DNA from: Limanda limanda
Lineage: Eukaryota > Chordata > Actinopteri > Pleuronectiformes > Pleuronectidae
Length of the DNA stretch: 64,000 nt
Reading direction: 5' to 3'
NCBI RefSeq assembly: GCF_963576545.1
Contig: NC_083655.1
Location: 20,568,204-20,632,203 of the forward strand
Part shown: positions 24,352 through 35,340 of the stretch, in pieces
Layout of the letters: each line of letters starts with the position of its first letter
How positions within the stretch are numbered: the first letter of the stretch is position 1
Translations under genes and position numbers: made by a program
The notes under the pieces: generated by a model
Seen by the model: the letters and a program-made list of their open reading frames with translations, nothing else
The model's database searches: none
Told to the model about the DNA's origin: nothing

Positions 24352-24424
24352 TCAGACACATAAAGGCTGATGCTAGGCAACAAGTCTGTGCTTGTTGCCT
24401 AGCATCCCCATCCTTATGGTGACT
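24352..24424. other. Strong hairpin, 16-bp perfect arms
   Basis: gatgctaggcaacaag (24369-24384) and its exact reverse complement (24391-24406) surround a 6-base loop. Outside the perfect core the arms continue imperfectly (cacataaagg on the left, ccttatggtg on the right), giving about 30 paired bases. It could be a foldback element, a cruciform site or a hairpin-RNA precursor. No expression evidence is available. Confidence 0.75.
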
Positions 24425-25078
24425 ACAAAGATCCTTTCTGACATGCATCCCTTCACATTCATCCAGTGGCAATTTAACCTGCACCCTGGTCACTTTTGCA
24501 CAAATGTCACAAAAACAATCTTGCTGTCAGAGCTTTACCTTTTCTTTATTACTTTGAACACAATTGAATGGTGTCGGATTAATGCATAGACTGCAGCATC
24601 TGGTCAAACATGCACACACAGAGAGGAATGAACATCTTGTCCCTTTTAAGATCAGTGTTACAATTTTTTTAATTATAATTTAAATCTTCATCTGTCGAGA
24701 AACATGTGTCATTATTTAACTGTAAAAAGTAATTTTAATACCCTTCAACGACCAGATCACACAGCAGTCTGACTGGATCCATGGGTGTCCATCACACATA
24801 CTGCATGGACGTTTACTGGAAGATTTAATAAAACTCTTTATACACAGTACAGAATGTGCTCTCCTACCGTGCTCGAATTTGCTCTCAATTAATATTAAAT
24901 AATAAAACTGAGATGAGCTCCACTGATGAGGGTCATTAATTAACACAGAAAAATAAGTTTTAAACTTTTCAATCAGTGATGCAGCCTGCAGAAAGGAACA
25001 CAAAACTGTACTCATCCTCTCCATCATAATGTTCTTTCATAACCTTGTATGGCATTTTAACATTTTAAGAATGTGGCT
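24425..25078. other. Single-copy DNA, nothing recognised
   Basis: Short chance frames only. Confidence 0.5.
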
Positions 25079-25245
25079 CTAGGGTTGTGGCTCAGGAGTT
25101 AAAGTAGGTTGTCCACTATTCAGGCTGGTTTGTTCCCTGTTTCCTTCAGTATGCCACCTTGGCCTTGCACCTAACGGCTGTTCTGTTCGTAGATAGCAAA
25201 GCACGCCGTAAGAAGTGCTGTATGAATGGATGTGACTTGTAGGGA
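25079..25245 (+). repeat. tRNA-derived SINE copy
   Basis: The head tgtggctcaggagttaaag resembles a pol III A-box region and is shared with 32597. The tail agtgctgtatgaatggatgt matches the family's middle/3' part. The B-box area is eroded. Confidence 0.6.
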
Positions 25246-25628
25246 AAAGTATATAACTGTTTGCTAGACTGTATGTATTGCAATCCGGATCAACTGACCC
25301 TTAAATATTTTTTTTCCATCAGTTCTCATCATTGACCTCAGTGTTCGTCTTATTTCACAAATTCTGTAGTAAACATGAACATTCTGTGGCAATAAAGTGT
25401 GCTGCAACGTCAGCTGCTGTCCCATTTTTTCCACTTTCTTTCCCTTCCCTTCTGCATGTGTGTGCATCCTGAAAATATGCGGCACTCTGATTCCTCTGCT
25501 GTAGCTGCTGTAGTGAAGAATGGCAGAATAAAGCAAGGCAGGTTTACTGTTGCCGGAGGCTGTGTGTCTCGTGGTCTGTCTTGGTGTGTTTAGGTAGGGG
25601 TGAATGTGCATGGGTGAATGATGAATGA

Positions 25629-25673
<45 letters not shown>

Positions 25674-27232
25674 GGTGTGCGTTCATTTCCAAGAGATAAC
25701 AGCTGTTTTGGCATGACAGGGATTGAGAGGGAGACGGAGAGAGGAGAACAGCCGGAGAGAGAGGTACATGTAGACAAGAGAGCGAAGGGTTGGAGGAGGG
25801 TGAGGGTGGGGGACTCCCAGCGGTGCCTCTGGGTGCCTAATAGTCTGAGAGATTCTGCCACATAATATTGCATCCACTGTTCTACAGGGGAGCTTTAGGG
25901 AAAATCCAAATGAGACTGACGTTGTGCTGCCACACCATGCACTTGTAACTTGTGCATAAACTGCTGTTTTGTCACTAGGCCAATTGTCTCATTTATATAA
26001 TAAGACGATAGCTTACAAACATTGTTTTATTTTCTGCCAAACAAGATGCAAATAATATTATCTGTCCCTAACAGGCACGTTTAAAATGGGCAGTGCACTT
26101 GTGAAATTGCTAAAGTGCTCATTCCCAATTGTATCTACCTGACATGAAGCTATAACAACTGCAATGTAGTTATAGTAATGTTCTGGTGTTAAATCATAGC
26201 CTCCGTTTCCTACTGAGAGCAGATCTATGAACTATCATAAATTAGTCATAGGAGCAGCCTGATTAAGGGCATGTTAGACCAAATCATTCACCTATGACCA
26301 AATATGTAAACAACCAGTAACCTTCCCATCAGCCTAACATGCACTTTGTGTTTACAGCTAATTGGCACATGAAGGAAAGGATGATACAAACATGACATTT
26401 ATGTTGCATGTATGAGTTTTAGGTTTAGAGTCTGTGTGCAGAGCGATGTTTTCATCTTAATGACATTTAGGTCATGTGCTTCATGCACATTGTGATTTAT
26501 TAATTTAGTTTCTCTCTACTGGACTTTATTAACTTTAGCTTTTATTAATATGACAACTTTCCTCTTTTTTTTTTTAACGCACAAACATGTTGCAGATCAT
26601 TTAGCCATTGAGGCTGAGGAAGCCACAATGCAAAACATGCTTTTTCCACTTTGAGCAGTGATAGTAACATATCTCAGTCAGGTACTTTTTTGGCATAACT
26701 TGAAAATGTTCACAAAAAAAAAGGTGGATGGAAACAGAATATATCTCTTGCATAATAGGCTGTAGTTATTTGTTTAAGTTGGTATGAACAGACGTGGATG
26801 TTCTTTTTAGTACAGTAACAGTAACTTCAGTGTTGGAATGTCTACCAGTCACACTTTACAAACAGAAAGCAATATTTCCCCAAAAATGTAACACATTCTT
26901 TCACATTCTCTCTGACTTTTCAATGATCTTCTGGCATAATGGTCCCTGTGGCCCTGATGCCACGGGGCTCTCCCACACATAGCCGGAGACACAACTGTTG
27001 CTTTCCAGCATACTTTATTAACCAAAGACATATATTCAAAAGTCAAACGTAAACTTCCTGAGCTTTGCAGTCCCAATTTTGCAGTTTGTTCCCAGAAATC
27101 AGATTCAACCCACAGTGTATACCCCCAATAAAGTGAACTGTACTAGTGGCCAAAACATTATAGGTGAACACGGTATGAATTGTAACTAATCATTGTGATA
27201 TGATTGTGAAACTTCCACCCATTGATTGCTCA
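25246..27232. other. Single-copy DNA with one GT microsatellite
   Basis: A (TG)n tract lies at 25632-25670. A purine-rich GAGA-type stretch follows at 25720-25815. Nothing else was recognised. Confidence 0.5.
25632..25670. repeat. (TG)19 microsatellite
   Basis: Uninterrupted TG over 39 bases. Confidence 0.95.
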
Positions 27233-27235
27233 AAG

Positions 27236-27520
27236 TGATAGTTCACCCAAAATTTAAAATGCACTCTTTATCTACTAACCACTATGCTGTTGGAGGGGTG
27301 GGTGAAGTTTTGGAGTCGACTAAACACTTCTGGAGTCTCGGGGGTAAGCACGACTGTCCGTGAACGAACCATCCATCCATACCTCTTGTCTGTTGAGGAT
27401 CGCAGGGGAGTTGGAGCCAATCCTAACTGACAAGGTGTGAGAGGCGGGGAACTCCCAGAACCATAGTCTCTAAATAAAGATGGAGGAGATGGCAGCTCCC
27501 AAAAGTGAAGCCAAGACATG
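27236..27520. mobile_element. Inverted-repeat DNA element remnant, relative of 39933-40344
   Basis: The left end reads gatagttcacccaaaat, followed by ccactatgctgttggagggg, gtgggtgaag and aaacacttctggagtctcgg. This is the same succession of blocks as at 39939-40035. The right end is not evident. Confidence 0.6.
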
Positions 27521-27904
27521 TGGATCTGTATAAGTCACAAACCCTGCCTCCTCCCGTTAGCAGATGGGACAGTGAGTATCTTTTTTGTGGGGGGTTCTGT
27601 CATTTTAGGTAATTTTTTAATCACCCCGATGTTTGTGTTCATGTTTCTGATGAGATAGGTTTTAATTAGTAGATTGATGCAATAAAAATGGGCTGAGATG
27701 CTATGACAGATGAGACTGTCTCGCGTTTGGTCAAGAGTGATTATTGTTGGCTTGACCCTTACACCACAGCCCCACTTCACTCTACCTACTGCACAGACTT
27801 TGGCTCCAGGTGAAGTGACCAGTGCAAGGTGGCAGAGTCCGTATTCAGATTGTTTTCACTTCATATTTGTGGGAGGAATTGAAGAGGTTTTGTTCATCTT
27901 TATA

Positions 27905-28145
27905 AAGAGTCTCGTGATATATAGAGACAATCAACCATCAATATTCACACCTACGTGCAATTTAGAGTCTCCAATTAACCTAACCTGCACGACTCTTAAC
28001 GTGGGAGGAAGACGGAGTACCAACAGATAATCCACACAGACACAGGGAACACATGGAAACTCCACACAGAAAGGCTGTTTTTTTTTTGTCACCTTGTTTC
28101 TGTGTGGCAACAGTTTTATCCCCTGAACCACCGTGCCTCACAGTT
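27905..28145 (-). repeat. Dispersed non-LTR/SINE-like repeat, minus strand
   Basis: The order is caaccatcaatattcacacc, ttagagtctccaattaacct, gtgggaggaagacgg and ggaaactccacacagaaagg, then ccgtgcctcacag. This matches a very common vertebrate repeat, here reversed. Decay and an extra T-run at 28078-28087 show age. Confidence 0.6.
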
Positions 28146-28389
28146 TTCGCTGTATTTTTTTTCTATAAATGATTGTAGCGAGAAATAATAGACAAGAATA
28201 TTTTCTTATTTATTTTCAATCCCTTCTTATAATGTTCTCTGCTGAATATGAGTCAAGCCCCTGTCTCTTACCTTGCATGAAGGATCCTTCTACACTGCGC
28301 TGAGATGGAGCATGTGTGTAGATAATGAAAAGCTCTGGACTGCTGCTGGCTTCCACCTGCATGCACACTTCCTTTACTCTCTCAGTGTC

Positions 28390-28570
28390 TCCCCCTCTCC
28401 CTCCCTCCAGCCCTCAGACGGATCAATGAGTGAAAATGAGATGGACAAGAGCAATTTCCTTCCATCTAGCCGGGATAACATGTATCAATCACCCAGCAGG
28501 CAGCGCACTTCATATCTCGTCACATTGCATCCACAACGCAGCCAACTGATGCCTGTTAAGCTGCAGTGAT
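28390..28570 (+). promoter_or_regulatory. Candidate conserved element or orphan exon
   Basis: A polypyrimidine stretch ending in ctccctccctccag precedes an open stretch encoding SENEMDKSNFLPSSRDN and onward. It has acceptor-like structure, but I know no protein that matches and see no good donor. It could equally be a conserved non-coding block. Confidence 0.2.
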
Positions 28571-29439
28571 CAGAATCAGTATCCAGCCACTAATGGAGAC
28601 TGCAGCAGATCTATGTTCCGTGCTATAAAATATTTATCAGCTGGAATACCCTCTAAACATAAAAAATTAAATTAGCCATGTGGCTGAAGCCCGGAAAGTC
28701 CCACAGCTCTTTGGCTTAAAAGTGGTTCCATTTAGAATCCCAAGAACATTATAAATGGTTTGAAAGAAAAGCGTGCTTTGGCCTAGTGAGTTTGTTTTCA
28801 GATTATTGTGTTTTAATAAGCTATACAATTTAATACAAATAAATTGATTATTACTATATTTTTATCCGAGCTTTAAACATATAATATTTTACATTTCTAA
28901 TGAACACAATAAAAATTCTGCAATAATGTAAAAACTCATATATAAACAATAACTTTATTAATATATAGTTTCTCAGCTGAGATAACATTTGAGTTTCCAG
29001 ATTGTGAAACGCTCAGACTGGTGTTTATCCACCTCCATATGACATTTACTCTGTTTTTTAATATAGCCGTGCAGTTCATCACATAGACAGCTCCAATGGG
29101 TGGTTGACTCTGAAATTAGCTGGAGTATATTTGGTATAAAACCATTTTGAAGTACATATTACATATTTGCAACGGTAGACTTATTGGCTCCAGTAGAAAG
29201 AAAACCCTTAGTTATAACTACTTTTATCAATTAAATACTTTTCTACATTTACACATGATAACTTCTTATGAATTGAGAATGTCACAGAAGCACTCATTTC
29301 TGGACATATGTCAAAGTGGACTGTTTATGAAGAGAGAGAGAAATCAATGTATATGAGTTAACAAACCACACTACTGAACTGTCTCATTTAGAAACAGTGA
29401 ATCCATTTCTCTCCACAGTCACCACAGTGCTTGCTCATT
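28571..29439. other. AT-rich single-copy DNA, nothing recognised
   Basis: Strongly AT-rich, with no motif-bearing frame. Confidence 0.5.
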
Positions 29440-29541
29440 GTAGGGTTTCTCAAAAAATGTTAAGGTCTTAACCTTCTATGTAAAGTGCCTTGAGATAATG
29501 TATATTATGGCATTATACAAATAAAATTGAATTGAATTAAT
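29440..29541 (+). repeat. LINE-like 3' tail
   Basis: taaagtgccttgagataatg, then ggcattatacaaataaaatt and attgaattgaatt. This is a familiar fish repeat end with an (attga)n tail. It abuts the SINE copy that follows. Confidence 0.45.
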
Positions 29542-29544
29542 TTG

Positions 29545-29782
29545 GGATGTGGGAGGAGGGGGTAGAGCCGTCGTCCTCTAACCAGAAGGCTGATCATGGT
29601 CCTACCAATTTCGCAAGTGTCCTTGGGCAAGACACTGAACCCCCAAATTGCGCCTTCCCATAGAGACAGTGCTGCACATAGAAGCACTTTATGAATATAT
29701 GTGTGTGAATGTAAAACTGTGCTGTAAAGCTTGATCATCAAGAATTTAAAAGCACAATATAAATATAGACCATTTACAAATT
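29545..29782 (+). repeat. SINE copy, near full length
   Basis: The head is gaggagggggtagagccgtc. It is followed by gtccttgggcaagacactga, gtgaatgtaaaactgtgctg, and the tail aatataaatatagaccattt. This is the best-preserved copy of the family in the window. Confidence 0.68.
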
Positions 29783-30990
29783 AATTAGTCCAAGCAATGA
29801 CAACTTGTCACATTTCCCATGTTTACATTTTAAAATACTGCATAAAGTTTAGGTTATTCAAATTCATCATTCATCTTCCCCAATATGGTACTTGAATATA
29901 ACTGCAGCATTACTTAACAGGAATGAGAAACATCAGCAAAGGGACTTTTAGCATCTTATATGTTCCAAGAAAAATTGCAGAATCCGTCATTTCAGCAAGT
30001 GTCCATGTTTCCAATGAGGTTTTGTAGATGGGTCAACAAAATGTCAGATTCTAGCATCTGTTCATTTATTGACTCCAACAACGAATTGGTAGGGACAAGA
30101 TCATTACCCTGAAGAGAAACCATGTCGTTATTACTGTAACCACTCAGCTTAGTGATGATCTTTCAGGTGTCTCCCTTGTGGCAACCAAAGCTGCTTGGAT
30201 TGTGCAGGGTACAGGGAGGATTATGCTCCTGGTGAAGGGAAACAGTCCACACAGCCACAAGAGGTCACTTGTTAGCAAACGGTTAACAAGAGCGATGTTA
30301 GTTTAAGGGTTAATCAAGTCTCTACCTGTTTTTCTCTCTCTCTTTGTCTAAGTATTTTTCATTAATTCAAAGGATTTATTGAAGCAAACCTGAAGAGACA
30401 TTTCGCCTAGTCTCCGAAACATTTTAGCAGTTATCATACTAGACAAAGGCAGAAAAGACTGTAATGACTCGAAGCGATACTATCCCCCAAGCAGTCCTGC
30501 AGCTTTGTTAAAGTCACATCTGAACCTTACTCTCTGTGCCTGCAGGGGATGTTAACAGTTGCCAGGATGAATGTAATGCAAGTAGCAGCACAGAGAAGAC
30601 ACTGGAGCTGTGAGAGCAGTGGGAAATACTTTCTTATTCAACTCGAGCAAATGTTATTTCAAGGGTTGGACTCAAAGGTGTGTTCAGATGGAACACAATG
30701 TGAAGTATCCTTTTTTTTTACTCGACTGATGGAGGGTTTTTTTTACAGGCAGATTTTATAACTTATCAGGAACCTCAGCTCACTTTTTCTTTTTCCTCTC
30801 TCCTTTGAAGAGGAAAGGAAGAAAGAGAGAGATGGAGAAATGCATGCATGAAAAGTCCCTGAATACATCCAGGGAACCTGCAGTCCAGTGGTCTCTTTTA
30901 AAGTGAGCCCCGTCGACGTTTGACATTATTCTAGACATTCAGTCACTGTCAATGGTGATAATGGTGGCATGATGCCTATGTTTTACTAAG
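29783..30990. other. Single-copy DNA, nothing recognised
   Basis: A 70-codon frame at 30549-30761 has no domain and is not accepted. Confidence 0.5.
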
Positions 30991-31268
30991 TAAATGGTAA
31001 ATGGTCTGTATTTATAGAGCGCTTTATCCAGTCTTGATGACCACTTAGAGCGCTTCACAGTACAGCTTTATTTTCACCCAATCACACACATATTCATACA
31101 GTGCATCTATTTTGAGCACTTTTCTTTATGGGAAGGGACAATTTTGAAGTTCAGTATCTTGCCCAAGAACCCTTCGGCATCCAGAATGGGGAAGAATGTG
31201 ATGGAGCTGCCAGCCGTCTGTTTAAAGGATGACTGCTCTACCCCCTGTGCCGCAGCTGCCCCCACTAT
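30991..31268 (-). repeat. SINE copy, minus strand
   Basis: On the plus strand the copy starts with the tail complement (aaatggtaaatggtctgtat, tttatagagcgctttatc). It passes through cttgcccaagaacccttcgg and ends in the head complement gactgctctaccccctgtgc. Confidence 0.7.
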
Positions 31269-32584
31269 GTAAGGCTGGAGTTATTCATGTCTATACGAGC
31301 TGCTCAGAGAAGGGTGTTACGACTAACTGTGGCACATGAAGCTTCAATGAACAGACAATGTGCTTTGAACAAGCTGACTGGTTTGTGTCAGTGCAAAATC
31401 ATTCCACATTTTATTCAGAGTGGCAAAGGCTGAAAAGTTTCCCACAAACACACACACAGTACTCCGAGAATATTGCGTAAAAAACAGTTTATGATGGCAT
31501 ACGTCCCAGATCTGGCTCCCGACCACATGTGAATAAACTGATCTTAGAGAACTCTGCGCTGTCCACCACATATCAGCCAAATGTTTTTAACTTTTTGATA
31601 CATCTTGATAATAAAAACACAGAAATACAGACAGATGGACAAACAGACGAGTGAAAACACAAGCTCCTTCCAACCTCACTGGTGAATTGAATAAATCTTC
31701 TGTAAGACTGCAGGGTACTCATTGTTTCAGAGGGAGGGAAAACTGGCTGGCCTGGATATGGGTATTAATAAAAAGCTAATATTGTTTAAGTATATCTGCA
31801 AACCACTGTATCTGTGTAACACTACATGACACTGGCTGTTCTTTCCTCCGCCCCCCTGCAAACAGCTTTCAGTGGAAGACGGGGTAGAGACCAGTTTGTA
31901 TGTTATATATGAAAGATCACAGGCATTGGCTAAATAGGAAACAGAAGGCTCCATTCGGGGTTCGCCCAAAGGTCTGCCGCATCCCTCTGCCACAGACATG
32001 CATCTATTCTAAAATGGCTGCCGGTTATTTGTGCATTATAGGCCCACTTTGAGTGATACCATTCTCGGTTTAATGTGGAAAAGGCGGCAGGCGGCGAACC
32101 ATCCGTCATAACCTCCTAAAAGTCACACAGTGAGAAATGACAGAGTGCTCCCAGTACATTGTTCAAACCCCCCAAAAAGGCCAACCCTTCCATTACTGCT
32201 CTATAAAAAAAAAAGCGAGGCTGGTAACCCGTCTGTCTTTCTCTGCCTCTCTCTTTGTGACAGGAATTAGATGGTTAGATAAACAGCGCCGAAGAGAGCT
32301 GACATTTCAGAAAACGGAAAAAATATAAAAAAGAATGGCACTGAGTCCCCTGTAAAAGGCCACGCAGTTAAACTCAGCATTTGTTTATTTGCCGGCATGG
32401 AAACCCTATTTGTATTCCTATCACAGTGAAATGGATGGAGGTCAGCATGTGCCACATCAACATGGTACTCTTTACCACTCCTACAGGGTATTAATGTCTT
32501 CAAGGCTCCAACAGCTCCAGTAGACTGAAAGTAGGAAGAAGCTCTCTGTACACCATGTATCGCTGCTCCTCACCACGGACGGAG
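31269..32584. other. Single-copy DNA, nothing recognised
   Basis: Short frames only, no repeat signature. Confidence 0.5.
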
Positions 32585-32776
32585 GCCGACCGTGACTCAG
32601 GAGGCAGAGCAGGCCGTCCACTAAAAGGAAGGTCAGTGGTTGGATCCTTCCTTCTCCGGTCTACATGTCAAAATGTGCTTGGGCAAGACACATGTCCCTG
32701 AAGGCTGTTAGTGTATGAATGGAAGAAAGTGAAGACCTCTAAATGATGTTTACAGTGTACTATATCTATATGTGGT
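32585..32776 (+). repeat. SINE copy with readable A and B box regions
   Basis: gtgactcaggaggcagagca (A-box area) and ggtcagtggttggatcctt (B-box-like) support a tRNA origin. Then follow gcttgggcaagacacatgtc and a degenerate tail. Confidence 0.65.
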
Positions 32777-33890
32777 ACATGTTTAGAATATCAAGATAAC
32801 AGGGAAGGTTCTCCCTTCAACAAACCTTGGATGAAAAAATGAAACGTGATAAATTGCTTTAGAGCAGGTTTACAGCAGTTTCTCCTTGATGAAACACTGA
32901 TAACTTGAGCATGTCCCTATTCATTCTTAATCAACTGGCGTCACAAGTTTCCACTAGGAAGAAAGAAGTCCTTTCACTTCAGTTTAAGTGAATATATAGC
33001 ATTTTAGAGACATTCATATGAAACAGTTGGACGAAAAATGTAAAGAACGTATGAAAGTATGATATGTAAGGAGAAAGGATGACCTCGAGATGTATCCACT
33101 AAGCAGGATAATGTTGTATCTGTGTGGATACACACCTGTCTCTGTAAACCTGACAGATTTAACGATTGTGCCGTTTGTGAACTAAAAATTATAGAAATTA
33201 TGTAAATAGTTCTTCTCATACATGAAATACAGCTCTGTAGAGGCCTGCCACTGTTATGCCTCACTGGGTCGAATCACTGGTATGGACAACTTACCTACAG
33301 TGGCTGTTACGGTTCAAGGTCTTAGGTGAAAATTTTTTAAAAAACAAGAAAAAAGGGGAAATTAAAGCTGCTGTCCATACAGTGTTGAACCCAAAGAGAA
33401 TTCTTGTCAACCTTATATTTCCAGCAAACTTTTTGGGATTTGGGTTTTTGCAACCAAATAATTAATTTATATAATTAAAATTAAACTGATGAATGTCAGA
33501 ATGTCCAGATGTTTTATATGTGTCTGTGTGTGTGTGTCTGTTTGTGTATACCACCAAGCTCCAGGAAAAAACAATCCAGGTTACTCAAGTGAACATAGTT
33601 GCATGCCTCTTTTAGGTAAAGCAATTACATACCTCTCATTAGATGAGTTGATTCATCTCGTTAGGGCCAGGGCGATACAGTAAAGATGAGTCCAAACTGA
33701 ATGAATGTCAAATCAATGTGGAGAGCACTGACCACTGTCATACACTGACATATTTTGTTAAAAGAGCACACTTGTAATAACAGTAACAGTCTACAATACT
33801 TTTTAAACTACAAATCATGATGCTAGTGAAGATGATCAGCAGTAATCACAAAATGAAGAAAAAATTAATGTATAGAAATAAAATCCTCTG
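32777..33890. other. AT-rich single-copy DNA
   Basis: A short interrupted TG tract lies at about 33518-33547. No gene was recognised. Confidence 0.5.
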
Positions 33891-33892
33891 AG

Positions 33893-33990
33893 TCATCTAG
33901 AGGCATCGATAATCGTTTAATAACTGAATTGTAGCCCTCTAAATCGGAATCGAATTGTGAGGTGCCAATGATTCCTATACATTCCTATAT
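33893..33990. mobile_element. hAT-like MITE fragment
   Basis: The succession cgataatcgtttaataactg, tgtagccctctaaatcggaa and cgaattgtgaggtgccaatg matches a fish inverted-repeat DNA transposon end. Target duplication not found. Confidence 0.4.
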
Positions 33991-35200
33991 TATAGATACA
34001 TTTGTATTTGTTTCATTTTTTCACTACTCTCATTGCGACACAACTTTAAACATAAATTACATTGAATTGTTACATTATGCACAAAAAGTTGTTACTTCAT
34101 TCATCCGATAATATTATTACAACACAGACTTGACTATTTTTTCTAACTTTTCATTCAGAGCTTTTTCTAGTATTACAGGAACCTGTTTTTGTACATGTGC
34201 GTAGACTTCTCTGACAGCACCACTTCTATTGTCTTCTTATGTCATAGATGAGGAAAATCAGTTAAAAACCAGTACATTGTACTCCTTTAAAAATCTGTGT
34301 TTTAGTTGAAAGAACGGGTTGATGGACAGAGAAACTAGAGGCACCACAAAATGAAATGAAAAAAGGGGAGTGTGACAGTAAATTTCCTTTTAGTTTCACC
34401 AAACAGATGCTGCAATCTGCTGTAATGTTTTGAACAGCTGAACAGGTGATGTCTCCCGTCTCACTGGCAGTGAGAGAGAGAAAGAGAGAGTGCGAGAAAA
34501 GGGAGGAAGAGCATCAATTGAAGAGCAATCACAGAAGAGAAATGTCATATTTGCATATCTCAAAAATACATCACAGGACAGCCATGAAGGCGCCTGTGAA
34601 CACAGGTTTGCATATTGAGAGAAATTTCCACTGCTTCTCAGAGAGCACTGTTTATGTGCAATTTTAAGAGGGAGATAAGGGTTTTATTGGAAGGGAGGGA
34701 AACATATCACTTCCACTTGTTTTTTTCTTATTTTTTAATAAAACTCACTGCATGACAGTCACACACACAATCACACAGTGCCTGGTGGGGCCTATCTGCT
34801 GTCTGTCAGGGGTGATGTTGTCCTGTGTTGGACTCCATACAGACTGAAAACCTTGGTGTATTTTGGGAGCTGCCAAGTCCTTTTCACTGGATGAACTCAA
34901 AATAGGAAATATGCTGGACTGGAAAACGTCCCGTGTTGCCAGCGGAACCAGCAGAGTTGGATTAGAGTATATTAGTGGCCTCTGGTTAGCGCTGCCACTC
35001 AGGCCTAACTTCCCCTGTTAGTGAAAATGTGTTAATGAAGAAGTCAGTCTGCCCGCTCTGTTTGGCACCAGTCATCTCTTACTTCTTTCAACCCATCTGG
35101 TTCAGTCAGACGCTGCCAATATCTCAATTAGAGCTTTCCAAGACAGGTCTCACACTGAAGCCCTGTAATTTCTCCCATCACCAGCCGACTCACTCCTCTC
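33991..35200. other. Single-copy DNA, nothing recognised
   Basis: AT-rich. The 73-codon frame at 34446-34667 is purine-biased and without motif. Confidence 0.5.
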
Positions 35201-35209
35201 CAAACAATA

Positions 35210-35340
35210 GGACCTTGTTTTGATTTGATTAAAATAGATTAATTAATTACTGTGCGCCAAAGCTGTTGTTTGTGATTAATGAGGCTGCAACACCTAATCA
35301 ACTGGCAGAAGAAGGCGCCTGATTGGCTGTCCTCCCTGTG
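35210..35340. promoter_or_regulatory. Candidate conserved non-coding element
   Basis: Dense TAAT cores (attaattaattactgtgcgc, gtttgtgattaatgaggctg, cacctaatcaactggcag) occur in a complex, non-repetitive context. Inference from motif density only. Confidence 0.22.

Noticed and set aside
24369..24406. Rho-independent terminator
   Set aside because: This is a vertebrate genome, there is no T-run after the stem and no transcript upstream.
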